Positions 35,218 to 43,092 of a stretch of 64,000 nt of DNA are shown here, piece by piece; the first letter of the stretch is position 1, and the number at the start of each line of letters is the position of its first letter. Location: positions 372,001 to 436,000 of the forward strand of contig CP016269.1 of the NCBI GenBank assembly GCA_001880285.1, read 5' to 3'. This DNA comes from Flavobacteriaceae bacterium UJ101. GTDB lineage: Bacteria; Bacteroidota; Bacteroidia; Flavobacteriales; UJ101. A program made the position numbers and the translations under genes. The notes beneath the pieces were generated by a model. That model did no database searches. It saw only the letters and a list, made by a program, of their open reading frames with translations, and was not told where the DNA came from.

Positions 35218-35847
35218 CTATAAAGTCAAATACTGTGCTAATTTTTCTTTCATTTTATCGGCTTCTTTTAAAATAACCGATTTTGTAAGTGCTTCATAAG
35301 TATCAACCCTAGTAATCATCGGGATTTTAGTCATTTCAATAATAATTTCTTGTGTGGCCTTATTTTCATCTCCATTAAAAACAATCCCTAATGGCTCAAT
35401 GCCATTTTGACGTAATACGTCGATTGTCATCAAAGTATGATTAATACTTCCTAAATAATTTTTTGAAACCACTATTACTTTATCATCAGGTTGAATTAAA
35501 TCTAAAATAGTTTGTTGGTGATTTATAGGCACTTTTAACCCTCCTGCTCCTTCAATAACCAAATTATTTTGTGTTTCAGGACGTTGAATTGTATCTAAAT
35601 CAATATGGATATTTTCTAAATCTGCAGCAGCATGTGGAGACATAGCATGTTGTAAAGCATAGCTTTCAACATGAAATTTTGTCATAGGATTAGAAACAAA
35701 TTGCTGTACTTTTATAGTATCTGTATTTTCTAAATCTCCTGCCTGAATAGGTTTCCAATAATCAGCCTTAAGAGCTTCTGTTATAATAGCGGAAATTACT
35801 GTTTTTCCAACATCTGTACCTATTCCTGTTAAAAATAATGTGTTCAT
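35218..35847 (-). CDS. bioD: Dethiobiotin synthetase
   Basis: 209 residues. P-loop variant TGIGTDVGKTVISAII at the N-terminus, DYWKPIQAGD, VIEGAGGLKVPI and VSKNYLGSINHTLMTIDVLR. BioD closes the ureido ring of dethiobiotin with CO2 and ATP. It is the third gene of the unit bioF, DinB-like gene, bioD. Confidence 0.93.
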   Translation of the reverse strand: MNTLFLTGIGTDVGKTVISAIITEALKADYWKPIQAGDLENTDTIKVQQFVSNPMTKFHVESYALQHAMSPHAAADLENIHIDLDTIQRPETQNNLVIEGAGGLKVPINHQQTILDLIQPDDKVIVVSKNYLGSINHTLMTIDVLRQNGIEPLGIVFNGDENKATQEIIIEMTKIPMITRVDTYEALTKSVILKEADKMKEKLAQYLTL

Positions 35848-35866
35848 ACTTTTCTAAATAATGTAA

Positions 35867-36322
35867 TCAAAATTTAAAGTTACTAAAGTCTTTTTGAAAA
35901 ACTTGTTTTATATGATGTTTTAAATGATCAAGATAATCATCAATTAAAAACAATACCGTATATTCTTGATTCCCAACAATACATGTTTTAACTAAATTTT
36001 CTTCAGAAAAATTATTCCAAATATGTACTATTTGTAATTGAACCTGTCTAAATAACTCTATAATATTTTCACTTGAAAAAGTTTGATAAGCATTATAATG
36101 AACCCATTCATTTTGGTTATATGAAATTACTGGATCTTCCTCATATTGAGCTCTAATAAATCGTTGAATATTATTTTGTCCTGAATCAATTAAATGTCCC
36201 ACAATTTCTTTATTACTCCACTTTTTAGAATCTTTCTTCAATTCAAAGTCTTTTGAATCTTTACATTTTAAAGCTATTACAACTTTTTCTGTAATTTCCT
36301 TTAACTCTCTGGCTTGTTTCAT
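35867..36322 (-). CDS. DinB-superfamily protein inside the biotin operon
   Basis: 151 residues with a four-helix bundle. Likely metal ligands are His in EIVGHLIDSGQNNIQRFIR and the paired His of DYLDHLKHHIKQVF. The start overlaps the bioF stop by 4 nt, so it is translationally coupled, and bioD begins 19 bp after its end. DinB-like proteins include metal-dependent thiol transferases and hydrolases. A role in biotin synthesis (for example as a pimeloyl thioester hydrolase) is suggested only by position. Confidence 0.8.
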   Translation of the reverse strand: MKQARELKEITEKVVIALKCKDSKDFELKKDSKKWSNKEIVGHLIDSGQNNIQRFIRAQYEEDPVISYNQNEWVHYNAYQTFSSENIIELFRQVQLQIVHIWNNFSEENLVKTCIVGNQEYTVLFLIDDYLDHLKHHIKQVFQKDFSNFKF

Positions 36323-37437
36323 TTTTTATCACTTTTTAATAGTTTTTTAATGCAGCCAATTAATTCATCTATTTCTTTAAAAGTGTTAAAACTATGCAAG
36401 CTAATTCTCAAACGTTCTTTTCCTTCTGGAACTGTTGGTGCATAAATAGGTTTTACATTATACCCTTTTTCATTTAACTCTTTTGAAACTTGAATCAAAA
36501 AAGATTTATTTTCATTAAAAAAAGACTGTATTGGAGTATTATTTAAAGAAAAAGAATCTTCAAGCTTTTCTTTTTTAATCATTTTTTGATAATAAAGAAT
36601 ATTTTGATTTAACTTTTCACGCGTTTTATCATCATGTTCCATTGTAGAATATTGTTCATGAATTTCTTGCATCAATGATGAAGGCAATGCTGTAGTATAC
36701 ATAAAAGAACGAGCAAAATTGGTTAAATAATCGGTTAAATCTTGTGAGCCTACCCAAACGGCTCCATGACGTCCCAATGCTTTCCCAAAAGTATACAATC
36801 GTGCAAAACAATCATCTTCTAAATTATGTAGAGCTAAAAGTCCCGCTCCTTTTTCTCCATAAAGTCCTAAACTATGTGCTTCATCTACAATTAAATAAAT
36901 TGAATACTTTTGAACCAATTCTTTTAATTTTTTAAAATCTGGAGAATCTCCATCCATTGAATAAATAGATTCTACTACAACATATATGATTGTATTCTTC
37001 TCTTGTTGTTCAATTTTCTTTTCTAAATCTTCTAAATCATTATGTTTAAAACGATAATGTTTAGCCAAGGATAAACGCATTCCATCACGAATTGAAGCAT
37101 GAATCAATTCATCATATAAAACAATATCTCCTTTTTGAGGAATACATGAAAAAAAACCAATATTAGCATCATAGCCCGAATTAAAAACTAACGAAGATTC
37201 ACCTTTATGAAATGTTGCTAAAAATTTTTCTACATGAATATGTTCCTTATGTGTTCCTGAAATTAAACGAGATCCAGAACTACCATTGGAAACAAAATGT
37301 CTTTTATTCCTTGCATAACCTAAATAATCATTTGAAAAAAAGTCTTTTTTATTTTTATTTGAAGGCTTAACAGTTCGGAAAACATGATTATTTTTACGTT
37401 CTTCAAGCTTTAATATGAGTCTCTTAGGTAAATTCAT
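36319..37437 (-). CDS. bioF: 8-amino-7-oxononanoate synthase-like PLP enzyme
   Basis: 372 residues. Alpha-oxoamine synthase features: FFSNDYLGYARN, SGSRLISGTHKEH, VFNSGYDANIGFF, the Asp of IYLIVDEAHSLGLYG, and the Schiff-base Lys in YTFGKALGRHGAVWVG. Linked to bioD, so KAPA synthase is preferred over the related Kbl or serine palmitoyltransferase. It condenses pimeloyl-thioester with alanine. First gene of the minus-strand unit, divergent from rpmH. Confidence 0.88.
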   Translation of the reverse strand: MNLPKRLILKLEERKNNHVFRTVKPSNKNKKDFFSNDYLGYARNKRHFVSNGSSGSRLISGTHKEHIHVEKFLATFHKGESSLVFNSGYDANIGFFSCIPQKGDIVLYDELIHASIRDGMRLSLAKHYRFKHNDLEDLEKKIEQQEKNTIIYVVVESIYSMDGDSPDFKKLKELVQKYSIYLIVDEAHSLGLYGEKGAGLLALHNLEDDCFARLYTFGKALGRHGAVWVGSQDLTDYLTNFARSFMYTTALPSSLMQEIHEQYSTMEHDDKTREKLNQNILYYQKMIKKEKLEDSFSLNNTPIQSFFNENKSFLIQVSKELNEKGYNVKPIYAPTVPEGKERLRISLHSFNTFKEIDELIGCIKKLLKSDKK

Positions 37438-37480
37438 TATTTAATTTTTCAAATTATTTCGGTAATTGATTAAACTTTTT

Positions 37481-37488
37481 TATATTTG
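37481..37488 (+). promoter_or_regulatory. -7 box of rpmH
   Basis: TATATTTG, about 50 bp before the rpmH start, in the gap between the divergent bioF and rpmH genes. No well-spaced TTG is visible. Confidence 0.5.
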
Positions 37489-37538
37489 CAGACTTAAAAG
37501 TAAGAAAACAAATTTTCACGGTTTAAAGATATAAAGAA

Positions 37539-37697
37539 ATGAGTAAAAGAACTTTTCAACCATCAGAAAGAAAAAAAAGAAACAAACACGGTTTTAGAGA
37601 AAGAATGGCTTCTAAAGCTGGAAGAAAAGTATTAGCAAGAAGAAGAGCTAAGGGCAGAAAGCAATTAACTGTTAGCGAAGTGCGAGCTAAAAGATAA
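37539..37697 (+). CDS. rpmH: 50S ribosomal protein L34
   Basis: 52 residues: starts [20 protein letters not shown], contains [19 protein letters not shown] and ends with a basic VRAKR tail. This is the complete L34 sequence pattern (RTFQPS, HGFRxRM, GRxVLxxRRxKGR). It is highly basic, as L34 always is. A strong terminator follows at 37722-37759. Confidence 0.96.
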   Translation: MSKRTFQPSERKKRNKHGFRERMASKAGRKVLARRRAKGRKQLTVSEVRAKR

Positions 37698-37721
37698 TAA
37701 GCTTCAATATAAACTAGGTAT

Positions 37722-37759
37722 AGCTTGGATGTTTTATTTCACATCCAAGCTTTTTTTTG
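37722..37759 (+). terminator. Terminator of rpmH
   Basis: Stem AGCTTGGATGT/ACATCCAAGCT with an 8-10 nt loop and a T8 run. The -7 box of the next gene (TACTTTTG, 37761-37768) follows immediately. Confidence 0.88.
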
Positions 37760-37788
37760 CTACTTTTGTTTTAGAAAATTTACATATA

Positions 37789-38481
37789 ATGAGTTCCAAT
37801 GTTATTCAATTACATGATGTTTCTATCTATCAAAGAGATCATTTAGTATTATCCAATGTTTCTATCGAATTAAGAAAAGGAGAGTTTTCTTATTTAATTG
37901 GAAAAACAGGAAGTGGAAAAAGTAGTCTATTAAAAGTTTTATACGGAGATCTACCTCTAAGAAAAGGGGAAGCCACAATCGTGGGTTTTGATTTAAATAA
38001 GTTAAAAACAAAAGACATTCCTTTTTTAAGAAGAAAAATAGGTATTGTTTTTCAAGATTTTCAACTATTGAATGACAGAACCGTATATGAAAATTTAAAA
38101 TTTGTTTTAAAAGCAACAGGTTGGAAATCTAAAAATGAAATGGATACTCGAATTGATGAAGTTTTAGATTCTGTTGGTATGAAAACAAAAGGGTTTAAAC
38201 ATCCATATGAGTTATCTGGTGGAGAGCAACAGCGTGTTGTTATTGCACGAGCATTATTAAATAAACCTGAATTAATTATTGCGGATGAACCTACAGGAAA
38301 TTTAGATCCTGAAACTTCTATTGAAATCATGAACGTGATTCGTCAAGTTTCTGAAGAAAATAATTGTGCTGTATTTATGGCGACACATGATTTTGCTTTG
38401 ATAAAACGTTTTCCAAATAAAACATTCAAATGTGAAGCAGGTAAAATTGTTGTAGCAGAAGCACAAAGTATTTTTTTATAA
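37789..38481 (+). CDS. ftsE: FtsE-like ABC transporter ATPase
   Basis: 230 residues from the ATG at 37789 ([17 protein letters not shown]). A frame start 20 codons upstream is rejected because it precedes the promoter box at 37761-37768. Walker A is [14 protein letters not shown], the signature [17 protein letters not shown] and Walker [15 protein letters not shown]. It is the size of FtsE, which acts with FtsX in septal peptidoglycan control; no ftsX is adjacent, so a LolD-like ATPase remains possible. Confidence 0.82.
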   Translation: MSSNVIQLHDVSIYQRDHLVLSNVSIELRKGEFSYLIGKTGSGKSSLLKVLYGDLPLRKGEATIVGFDLNKLKTKDIPFLRRKIGIVFQDFQLLNDRTVYENLKFVLKATGWKSKNEMDTRIDEVLDSVGMKTKGFKHPYELSGGEQQRVVIARALLNKPELIIADEPTGNLDPETSIEIMNVIRQVSEENNCAVFMATHDFALIKRFPNKTFKCEAGKIVVAEAQSIFL

Positions 38482-38501
38482 TTTAAAATTAACTTTTTAT
38501 T

Positions 38502-38530
38502 TTGTACAGAATAAAAATTCTTTATATTTG
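38502..38530 (+). promoter_or_regulatory. Promoter of tRNA-Val
   Basis: TTG (38502-38504), 18 bp, TATATTTG (38523-38530), 12 bp before the tRNA 5' end. One of the best consensus matches in the window. Confidence 0.75.
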
Positions 38531-38542
38531 CACCTCAACAGA

Positions 38543-38620
38543 GGGAAATTAGCTCAGTTGGTTCAGAGCACCTCGTTTACACCGAGGGGGTCGGGGGTTC
38601 GAATCCCTCATTTCCCACCA
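38543..38620 (+). tRNA. tRNA-Val (anticodon TAC), CCA encoded
   Basis: 75 nt plus an encoded CCA (38618-38620). Acceptor GGGAAAT/ATTTCCC, anticodon stem CCTCG/CGAGG closing TTTACAC (anticodon TAC), T arm GGTTCGAATCC. It is the only tRNA in the window with an encoded CCA. Its 3' half and terminator are repeated at 38959-39029, beyond the GIY-YIG gene. Confidence 0.96.
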
Positions 38621-38623
38621 ATA

Positions 38624-38660
38624 AAATCCATAATACTAAAAAGTGTTATGGATTTTTTTT
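38624..38660 (+). terminator. Terminator of tRNA-Val
   Basis: Stem AAATCCATAA/TTATGGATTT with a T8 run. An almost identical hairpin lies at 38995-39029, in the second repeat copy. Confidence 0.85.
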
Positions 38661-38673
38661 ATACTTAACAATT

Positions 38674-38922
38674 ATGAGTTGCTATGTTTATATTCTGTAT
38701 TCTAAAACATTGGATCGTTATTATATAGGTCAAACTCAAAATTTAGAGGAGCGAATTAAAAGGCACAATTCTAAGCACAAAGGTTTTACAGGAAAAACTA
38801 ATGATTGGGTTATTCTTTATAGAGAAGTATTTGCAAATCAAAGAGAAGCAATTAAACGAGAAAAGGAAATTAAAAATAAAAAGAGTAGAAAATATATTGA
38901 ATATTTACTTAGTGAAAAATAA
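38674..38922 (+). CDS. GIY-YIG nuclease domain protein
   Basis: 82 residues, a stand-alone GIY-YIG domain: CYVYILYSKTLDRYYIGQT (Tyr-Val-Tyr and Tyr-Ile-Gly), LEERIKRHN, and the basic AIKREKEIKNKKSRKYIEYL. The catalytic Arg of LEERIKRH and the late Glu are present. UPF0213/URI-type proteins are single-domain nucleases of unsettled function. The frame stays open after its TAA stop for about two dozen codons (NLEYPEFTSGGSGVRIPHFP) into the tRNA repeat, suggesting an ancestral longer frame read into tRNA sequence. Confidence 0.85.
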   Translation: MSCYVYILYSKTLDRYYIGQTQNLEERIKRHNSKHKGFTGKTNDWVILYREVFANQREAIKREKEIKNKKSRKYIEYLLSEK

Positions 38923-38939
38923 TTAAGGAATTTAGAATA

Positions 38940-38990
38940 TCCCGAATTCACTTCGGGAGGGTCGGGGGTTCGAATCCCTCATTTCCCACT
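38940..38990 (+). pseudogene. tRNA-Val 3'-half copy
   Basis: Matches tRNA-Val from the variable arm to the acceptor 3' strand, ending ACT in place of ACC. Upstream of the match is a hairpin CCCGA-ATTCACT-TCGGG that looks like an anticodon arm but differs from the Val arm, and there is no D arm or 5' acceptor. Not a functional tRNA. Confidence 0.75.
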
Positions 38991-38994
38991 AATA

Positions 38995-39029
38995 AAATCC
39001 ATAATGCTAAAAAGTGTTATGGATTTTTT
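38995..39029 (+). terminator. Second copy of the tRNA-Val terminator
   Basis: Same stem as 38624-38660 with one change in the loop. It now ends the GIY-YIG transcription unit. Confidence 0.8.
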
Positions 39030-39083
39030 AATTTTATTATTCCTCCTATTTTTTCATATATTTACTTACTTAACAACTAAAAA

Positions 39084-39611
39084 ATGTATCAAAAAATTTC
39101 ACGATTCTTAGAACGGTTCTTCACTAAAGCTCAAATTTATAAATTCATGTTCAATATATCGCCTATGTACCGAAATACGGTTGGTCGTGTTCTAGTAGTT
39201 TCTAAAGATTTACATTATGTAAAAATCAAAATTCCTTTAAACTATCAAAATCGAAATTATGTTGGTGCTATGTTTGGAGGAAGTATGTTTTCAGCAACCG
39301 ATCCTATTTATATGATTCAATTAATGGAAATTTTAGGAGAAAAATATGTTGTTTGGGATAAGGCTGCCACTATAAAATACAAACGCCCTGGTAGATCTAC
39401 TGCTTATGCTGAATTCATATTATTAAAAGATGAAATTAACATTATAAAACAACGTGTTGATAAAGAAAACGAAATTGATTTAGAAAAACAAGTTAATTTA
39501 GTCTCTAGTGAAGGTATTATTTTTGCAGAAGTTTATAAAACCCTCTATATCGCTAAAAAATCTTTTTATAAAGAAAAAATGATGAAAAAAAAGCAAAAAC
39601 ACAATAAATAA
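39084..39611 (+). CDS. DUF4442 hotdog-fold protein
   Basis: 175 residues. The family pattern includes FMFNISPMYRNTVGRVL, VKIKIPLNYQNRNYVGAMFG, SMFSATDPIYMIQLMEILG and the basic VWDKAATIKYKRPGR. Members are distant thioesterase-fold proteins of unknown reaction. A Lys-rich tail (KEKMMKKKQKHNK) ends the chain. No signal peptide. Confidence 0.8.
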   Translation: MYQKISRFLERFFTKAQIYKFMFNISPMYRNTVGRVLVVSKDLHYVKIKIPLNYQNRNYVGAMFGGSMFSATDPIYMIQLMEILGEKYVVWDKAATIKYKRPGRSTAYAEFILLKDEINIIKQRVDKENEIDLEKQVNLVSSEGIIFAEVYKTLYIAKKSFYKEKMMKKKQKHNK

Positions 39612-39698
39612 TAAAATTTGATTCTACTACAAATAATAAATGATTTCTTTCACTTTTAATCATTATTTATAACAGGCTCTTTTTGCTATATTTGGTTT

Positions 39699-40013
39699 AT
39701 GTACCTCTTAAAGAAAATAACAGCAATAAATACTTTTATACACCTTTCGTTAATTCTACTTTCATTAATTTTAATCATATTAGAAGTTCCTAATTTTGAC
39801 GTTATTTTAATGTTCATAACACCTGTATTTGGAATCTCTGGTATTATCTCTATTATATTATTCGTACTCATCGTTATTAAAAAGTTTGAGGACAAAAAAA
39901 GATGGATATATTTTAGTTTAATACCTGTCATAACTTTTCTAATATTTATTATACTCATTGTAATATTAATCTATATTATTTCAACCTTTGAAGGTAGTAT
40001 GAAATTTTTTTAA
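39699..40013 (+). CDS. Small membrane protein, unknown function
   Basis: 104 residues with three hydrophobic helices (about 10-30, 36-62 and 72-96) and a basic loop KKFEDKKRW. No family recognised. A TATATTTG box (39687-39694) ends 4 nt before the ATG, so the mRNA would be leaderless if that box is the promoter; no other in-frame start with a better context exists before residue 45. On the opposite strand an overlapping frame exists and is rejected. Confidence 0.55.
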   Translation: MYLLKKITAINTFIHLSLILLSLILIILEVPNFDVILMFITPVFGISGIISIILFVLIVIKKFEDKKRWIYFSLIPVITFLIFIILIVILIYIISTFEGSMKFF

Positions 40014-40129
40014 TTATAACACTTCTTTTCAACTTAGATAATTCTAGCTTTTACGTCACACAACTCACAAATAATCTGTATATTTGATAAGTTAGTTGTA
40101 AGACATTAAAATTAAAACGCAGATAAATC

Positions 40130-40531
40130 ATGCTAAAAACATATCAAGGAACTGTTTATCCTTGGAATTGTGATCATATGAATCACATGAATGTTCAATT
40201 CTATGTAGAAAAATTTGATCAAGCTACTTGGAATTTATTTTCAAATTTAGGATTGACTTCAAACTACCTAAAAGAAAATAATGTGGGAATGGTTGCTTTA
40301 GAACAAAACATACAATATTTAAAGGAAGTTTTAGCAGGAGATAATCTCTCAATTGAATCTGAAGTTTTAGAAGTCAAAGGAAAAACAATCCGATTTAGAC
40401 ATGTAATGAAAAATTTAGAATCAAATGTTATTGTTTCTGAAACGGAATTAGTTGGCTTACATATCAATACTTTAGAAAGGAAAGGAATTCATCTTCCTGA
40501 TTTTATATTTAAAAAACTAAGTGAAGTATAA
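40130..40531 (+). CDS. Acyl-CoA thioesterase, 4HBT hotdog family
   Basis: 133 residues. The 4-hydroxybenzoyl-CoA thioesterase-like pattern is clear: YPWNCDHMNHMNVQFYVEKF with the catalytic Asp/Asn-His region, LEQNIQYLKEVLAGDNLSIE, and IRFRHVMKNLESNVIVSETE. It hydrolyses acyl-CoA; chain length is unknown. A TATATTTG box at 40079-40086 lies about 43 bp upstream. Confidence 0.88.
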   Translation: MLKTYQGTVYPWNCDHMNHMNVQFYVEKFDQATWNLFSNLGLTSNYLKENNVGMVALEQNIQYLKEVLAGDNLSIESEVLEVKGKTIRFRHVMKNLESNVIVSETELVGLHINTLERKGIHLPDFIFKKLSEV

Positions 40532-40626
40532 TACAATCATGATTCTATCTTTAGAATCAAAAATATTAATAAAATAACGGTTTTATGCTTTTTTCATAAA
40601 ACCTATAGCAATAAATTAAAATTACT

Positions 40627-42081
40627 ATGAGTATACGAAATTTAGAACCTCAAGCTGTTTGGAATCATTTTGCTGATTTAAATGCTGTACCTCGTGCTTC
40701 AAAAAAAGAAGAACAAGTTATTCAATTCATGAAAGAATTTGGTGAAAAACTTAATCTTGAAACACATGTAGATCAAGTAGGTAATGTTATCATTAAAAAA
40801 CCTGCTTCAATTGGAATGGAAGATCGTAAAACCATTATTTTACAATCTCATCTAGATATGGTTCACCAAAAAAATTCTGATGTTGACTTTGATTTTGCTA
40901 CACAAGGCATTGACATGATTATTGAAAATGAGTGGGTAAAAGCAAATGGAACCACTTTAGGTGCAGATAATGGTATGGGAGTTGCGATGATGATGACACT
41001 TTTATCATCTACTGGAATTCCTCATCCAGCTATTGAATGTTTGTTTACTATTGATGAAGAAACAGGCATGACTGGAGCACAGCATTTAGATGCTACACAT
41101 TTATCAGGCGAAATTTTATTAAACCTCGATACAGAAGAAGATGATGAAATTGATGTAGGATGTGCTGGAGGTGTCGATACAAGTGCTAATGGAACATATA
41201 ACCAAAAAGCACCTAAAAATAATTCTACAGCCTTTGAACTGACTTTAAAAGGCTTACAAGGTGGTCATTCCGGTATGGAAATTCATTTAGGGTTAGGAAA
41301 TGCTAACAAACTAATGAATCGAATATTATATACTTTATCAAAAGAATATGGTATTGAAATTTCACTAATCAAAGGTGGTGGTTTACGTAATGCTATTCCA
41401 AGAGAATCCTTTGCTATATTTACAGTTTCTCATGATCAAGTAAGTTCTTTAAAAGAAACGTATAATACTATTACTTCCTCTATTCAAGCAGAATATAAAG
41501 TTATGGCTCCCAACCTATCTTTTGAATTAAAAGATGCTAGCTTACCTGAAAAAGTAATGGTTAAAGAAGATCAAAAATCATTATTACAATCTATTTATGC
41601 ATGTTTCAACGGTGTATTCAAAATGAGTGCTGATATTGAAGGATTAGTAGAAACTTCATCTAACTTAGCTAAAATCACCTTGGAAAACGGTTCATTTGAA
41701 ATGCAATCTTTACAACGTTCATCTATTGAAAGTTCAAAATGGGATGTTGCCAAAACTGTTGCTACTCCTTTTCATTTATTAGGTTATAAAGTGACTCATG
41801 CAGGTTCATATCCTGGTTGGCAACCTGAAATGGATGCTCCTATTTTACAAGTTGCTAAAAAAACATATATCGATATGTTCAAAGAAGAACCTAAAGTAGT
41901 CGCTTGTCATGCAGGTTTAGAATGTGGTTTACTAAAAAAACACTTACCTAATACTCAAATGATTTCATTTGGGCCTACTATTTTAGGTGCTCACTCTCCT
42001 GACGAAAGGATAAATATTGCTTCCGTTCAAAAATTTTGGAATTATTTGTTAGAAGTTATTAAAGAAATTCCTAAAAAATAA
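40627..42081 (+). CDS. pepD: Aminoacyl-histidine dipeptidase (PepD, M20 family)
   Basis: 484 residues. Two-zinc M20 motifs in order: LQSHLDMVHQKNSD, GTTLGADNGMGVAMMMTL, FTIDEETGMTGAQHLDA, LNLDTEEDDEIDVGCAGGVD, GGHSGMEIHLGLGNANKLMN, CHAGLECGLLKK and the final His in GAHSPDERI. Full family length including the lid domain. It cleaves Xaa-His and other dipeptides in the cytoplasm. A 13-bp hairpin at 42137-42170 follows. Confidence 0.94.
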   Translation: MSIRNLEPQAVWNHFADLNAVPRASKKEEQVIQFMKEFGEKLNLETHVDQVGNVIIKKPASIGMEDRKTIILQSHLDMVHQKNSDVDFDFATQGIDMIIENEWVKANGTTLGADNGMGVAMMMTLLSSTGIPHPAIECLFTIDEETGMTGAQHLDATHLSGEILLNLDTEEDDEIDVGCAGGVDTSANGTYNQKAPKNNSTAFELTLKGLQGGHSGMEIHLGLGNANKLMNRILYTLSKEYGIEISLIKGGGLRNAIPRESFAIFTVSHDQVSSLKETYNTITSSIQAEYKVMAPNLSFELKDASLPEKVMVKEDQKSLLQSIYACFNGVFKMSADIEGLVETSSNLAKITLENGSFEMQSLQRSSIESSKWDVAKTVATPFHLLGYKVTHAGSYPGWQPEMDAPILQVAKKTYIDMFKEEPKVVACHAGLECGLLKKHLPNTQMISFGPTILGAHSPDERINIASVQKFWNYLLEVIKEIPKK

Positions 42082-42136
42082 TTTAAATAGAGTACGTACA
42101 TTATTTTATGAAATAATACTTCACTTATCATAAATA

Positions 42137-42170
42137 CGAAAGTCTTTAGACTAAAACCTAAAGACTTTCG
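42137..42170 (+). terminator. Hairpin after pepD
   Basis: A perfect 13-bp stem CGAAAGTCTTTAG/CTAAAGACTTTCG with an 8-nt loop. The following T run is poor, so it may be a transcript-end structure or a processing site. Confidence 0.55.
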
Positions 42171-42225
42171 TTATACTTATAGAATATTTTGCAACAAAAT
42201 CTAATTTACCGTTACTCTATATTAT

Positions 42226-43041
42226 ATGAAACCCTTATTATATTCTATATTAACCTACTTTATATTTACTCCTTTTTTCTTTTCACAAGAAAGAGAATTA
42301 TTGCAAGGACGAATAGAAATTGATTTAGAAGGAGAATCTCCTGAAGGAATTCAAATTGTCAATACTAACACTTCTCAAAAAGTCACAACTGATGTACATG
42401 GTTATTTCAAAATACCAATTCAATTAGATGATATTCTCCATGTCTATTCAAATGATTTTGAAGAACGACGTTATACTATAACAGCTAAAAATATAGAAAC
42501 AAAAAAAGTCATTATTCATTTGAATATAGAACCCAACATGATTGAAGAAGTTGTGGTAAGTCAATTAAAATTTACGGGAGATTTAGCCAAAGATGTTAAA
42601 AATAACCGTGATCATTTAAAAAGTTATAAACAACAACAAATCATAGCTAAGGTTAAACCAACTGATTTAAGTACAGGAGAGTTTACTCCTATCAATATTA
42701 GTCAGGGTTATCGTTCAAAATTTAAACTTAAAACCGCTGCTCATAAAAAACGATTAGCCGCTTTAGAATATAGAGGGGAACTTGAAACTCAATTACAAAT
42801 TCAATATTATTTTGATGAAGACTTCTATACAGAAACCTTACAAATTCCTCAAAAAGAAATTCAAAACTTTATTGTTTATTGTTGTGCAAAATCAAATATA
42901 AAAGAGCTTGCTCAATCCAATCAATTTATTAAAATACAACTCAAATTAATCGATTTAGCACCTCAGTACATTGCTCAAATGAAAAATGCACTAAATGATC
43001 AAAGCTATAATGAAGTTCCATTCTCTTCTTACTTATCATAA
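42226..43041 (+). CDS. Secreted carboxypeptidase-regulatory-like protein, copy 1
   Basis: 271 residues with a Sec signal ending near FFFSQE. The mature protein begins with a carboxypeptidase-D-regulatory-like beta-sandwich (about 24-110: LQGRIEIDLEGESPEGIQIV, VTTDVHGYFKIPIQLDDILH, IHLNIEPNMIEEVVV), as found at the N-terminus of TonB-dependent receptors. A charged helical C-terminal region follows (NFIVYCCAKSNIKELAQSNQ). It is a paralogue of the next gene. Outer-membrane or periplasmic role unknown. Confidence 0.72.
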   Translation: MKPLLYSILTYFIFTPFFFSQERELLQGRIEIDLEGESPEGIQIVNTNTSQKVTTDVHGYFKIPIQLDDILHVYSNDFEERRYTITAKNIETKKVIIHLNIEPNMIEEVVVSQLKFTGDLAKDVKNNRDHLKSYKQQQIIAKVKPTDLSTGEFTPINISQGYRSKFKLKTAAHKKRLAALEYRGELETQLQIQYYFDEDFYTETLQIPQKEIQNFIVYCCAKSNIKELAQSNQFIKIQLKLIDLAPQYIAQMKNALNDQSYNEVPFSSYLS

Positions 43042-43092
43042 AAATAACTTTAATCTTTTTATTTTGGTATAAAGATTGTTTCTTTACATTAT

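Larger units (their letters stand above)
38588..39029 (+). mobile_element. GIY-YIG cassette flanked by tRNA-Val 3'-half repeats
   Basis: A 71-bp direct repeat (38588-38658 and 38959-39029, two mismatches) contains the variable/T arm, the 3' acceptor strand and the terminator hairpin of tRNA-Val. Between the copies is only the GIY-YIG gene. The layout is that of a small nuclease cassette inserted at the tRNA 3' end, carrying or creating a second copy of that end. Unlike the tRNA-Arg case, the repeats are nearly identical, so the event is recent or the copies are kept alike by conversion. Confidence 0.65.

Noticed and set aside
38940-38990. A tRNA with anticodon TCA, able to read UGA
   Set aside because: The loop ATTCACT could be read that way, but the 5' half of a tRNA is missing, and the stretch is also in frame with the GIY-YIG gene.
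39686-39958. A 90-codon minus-strand frame opposite the small membrane protein
   Set aside because: The plus-strand frame has a promoter-like box and the membrane-protein pattern; the reverse frame is Ile/Asn-rich without a start context.
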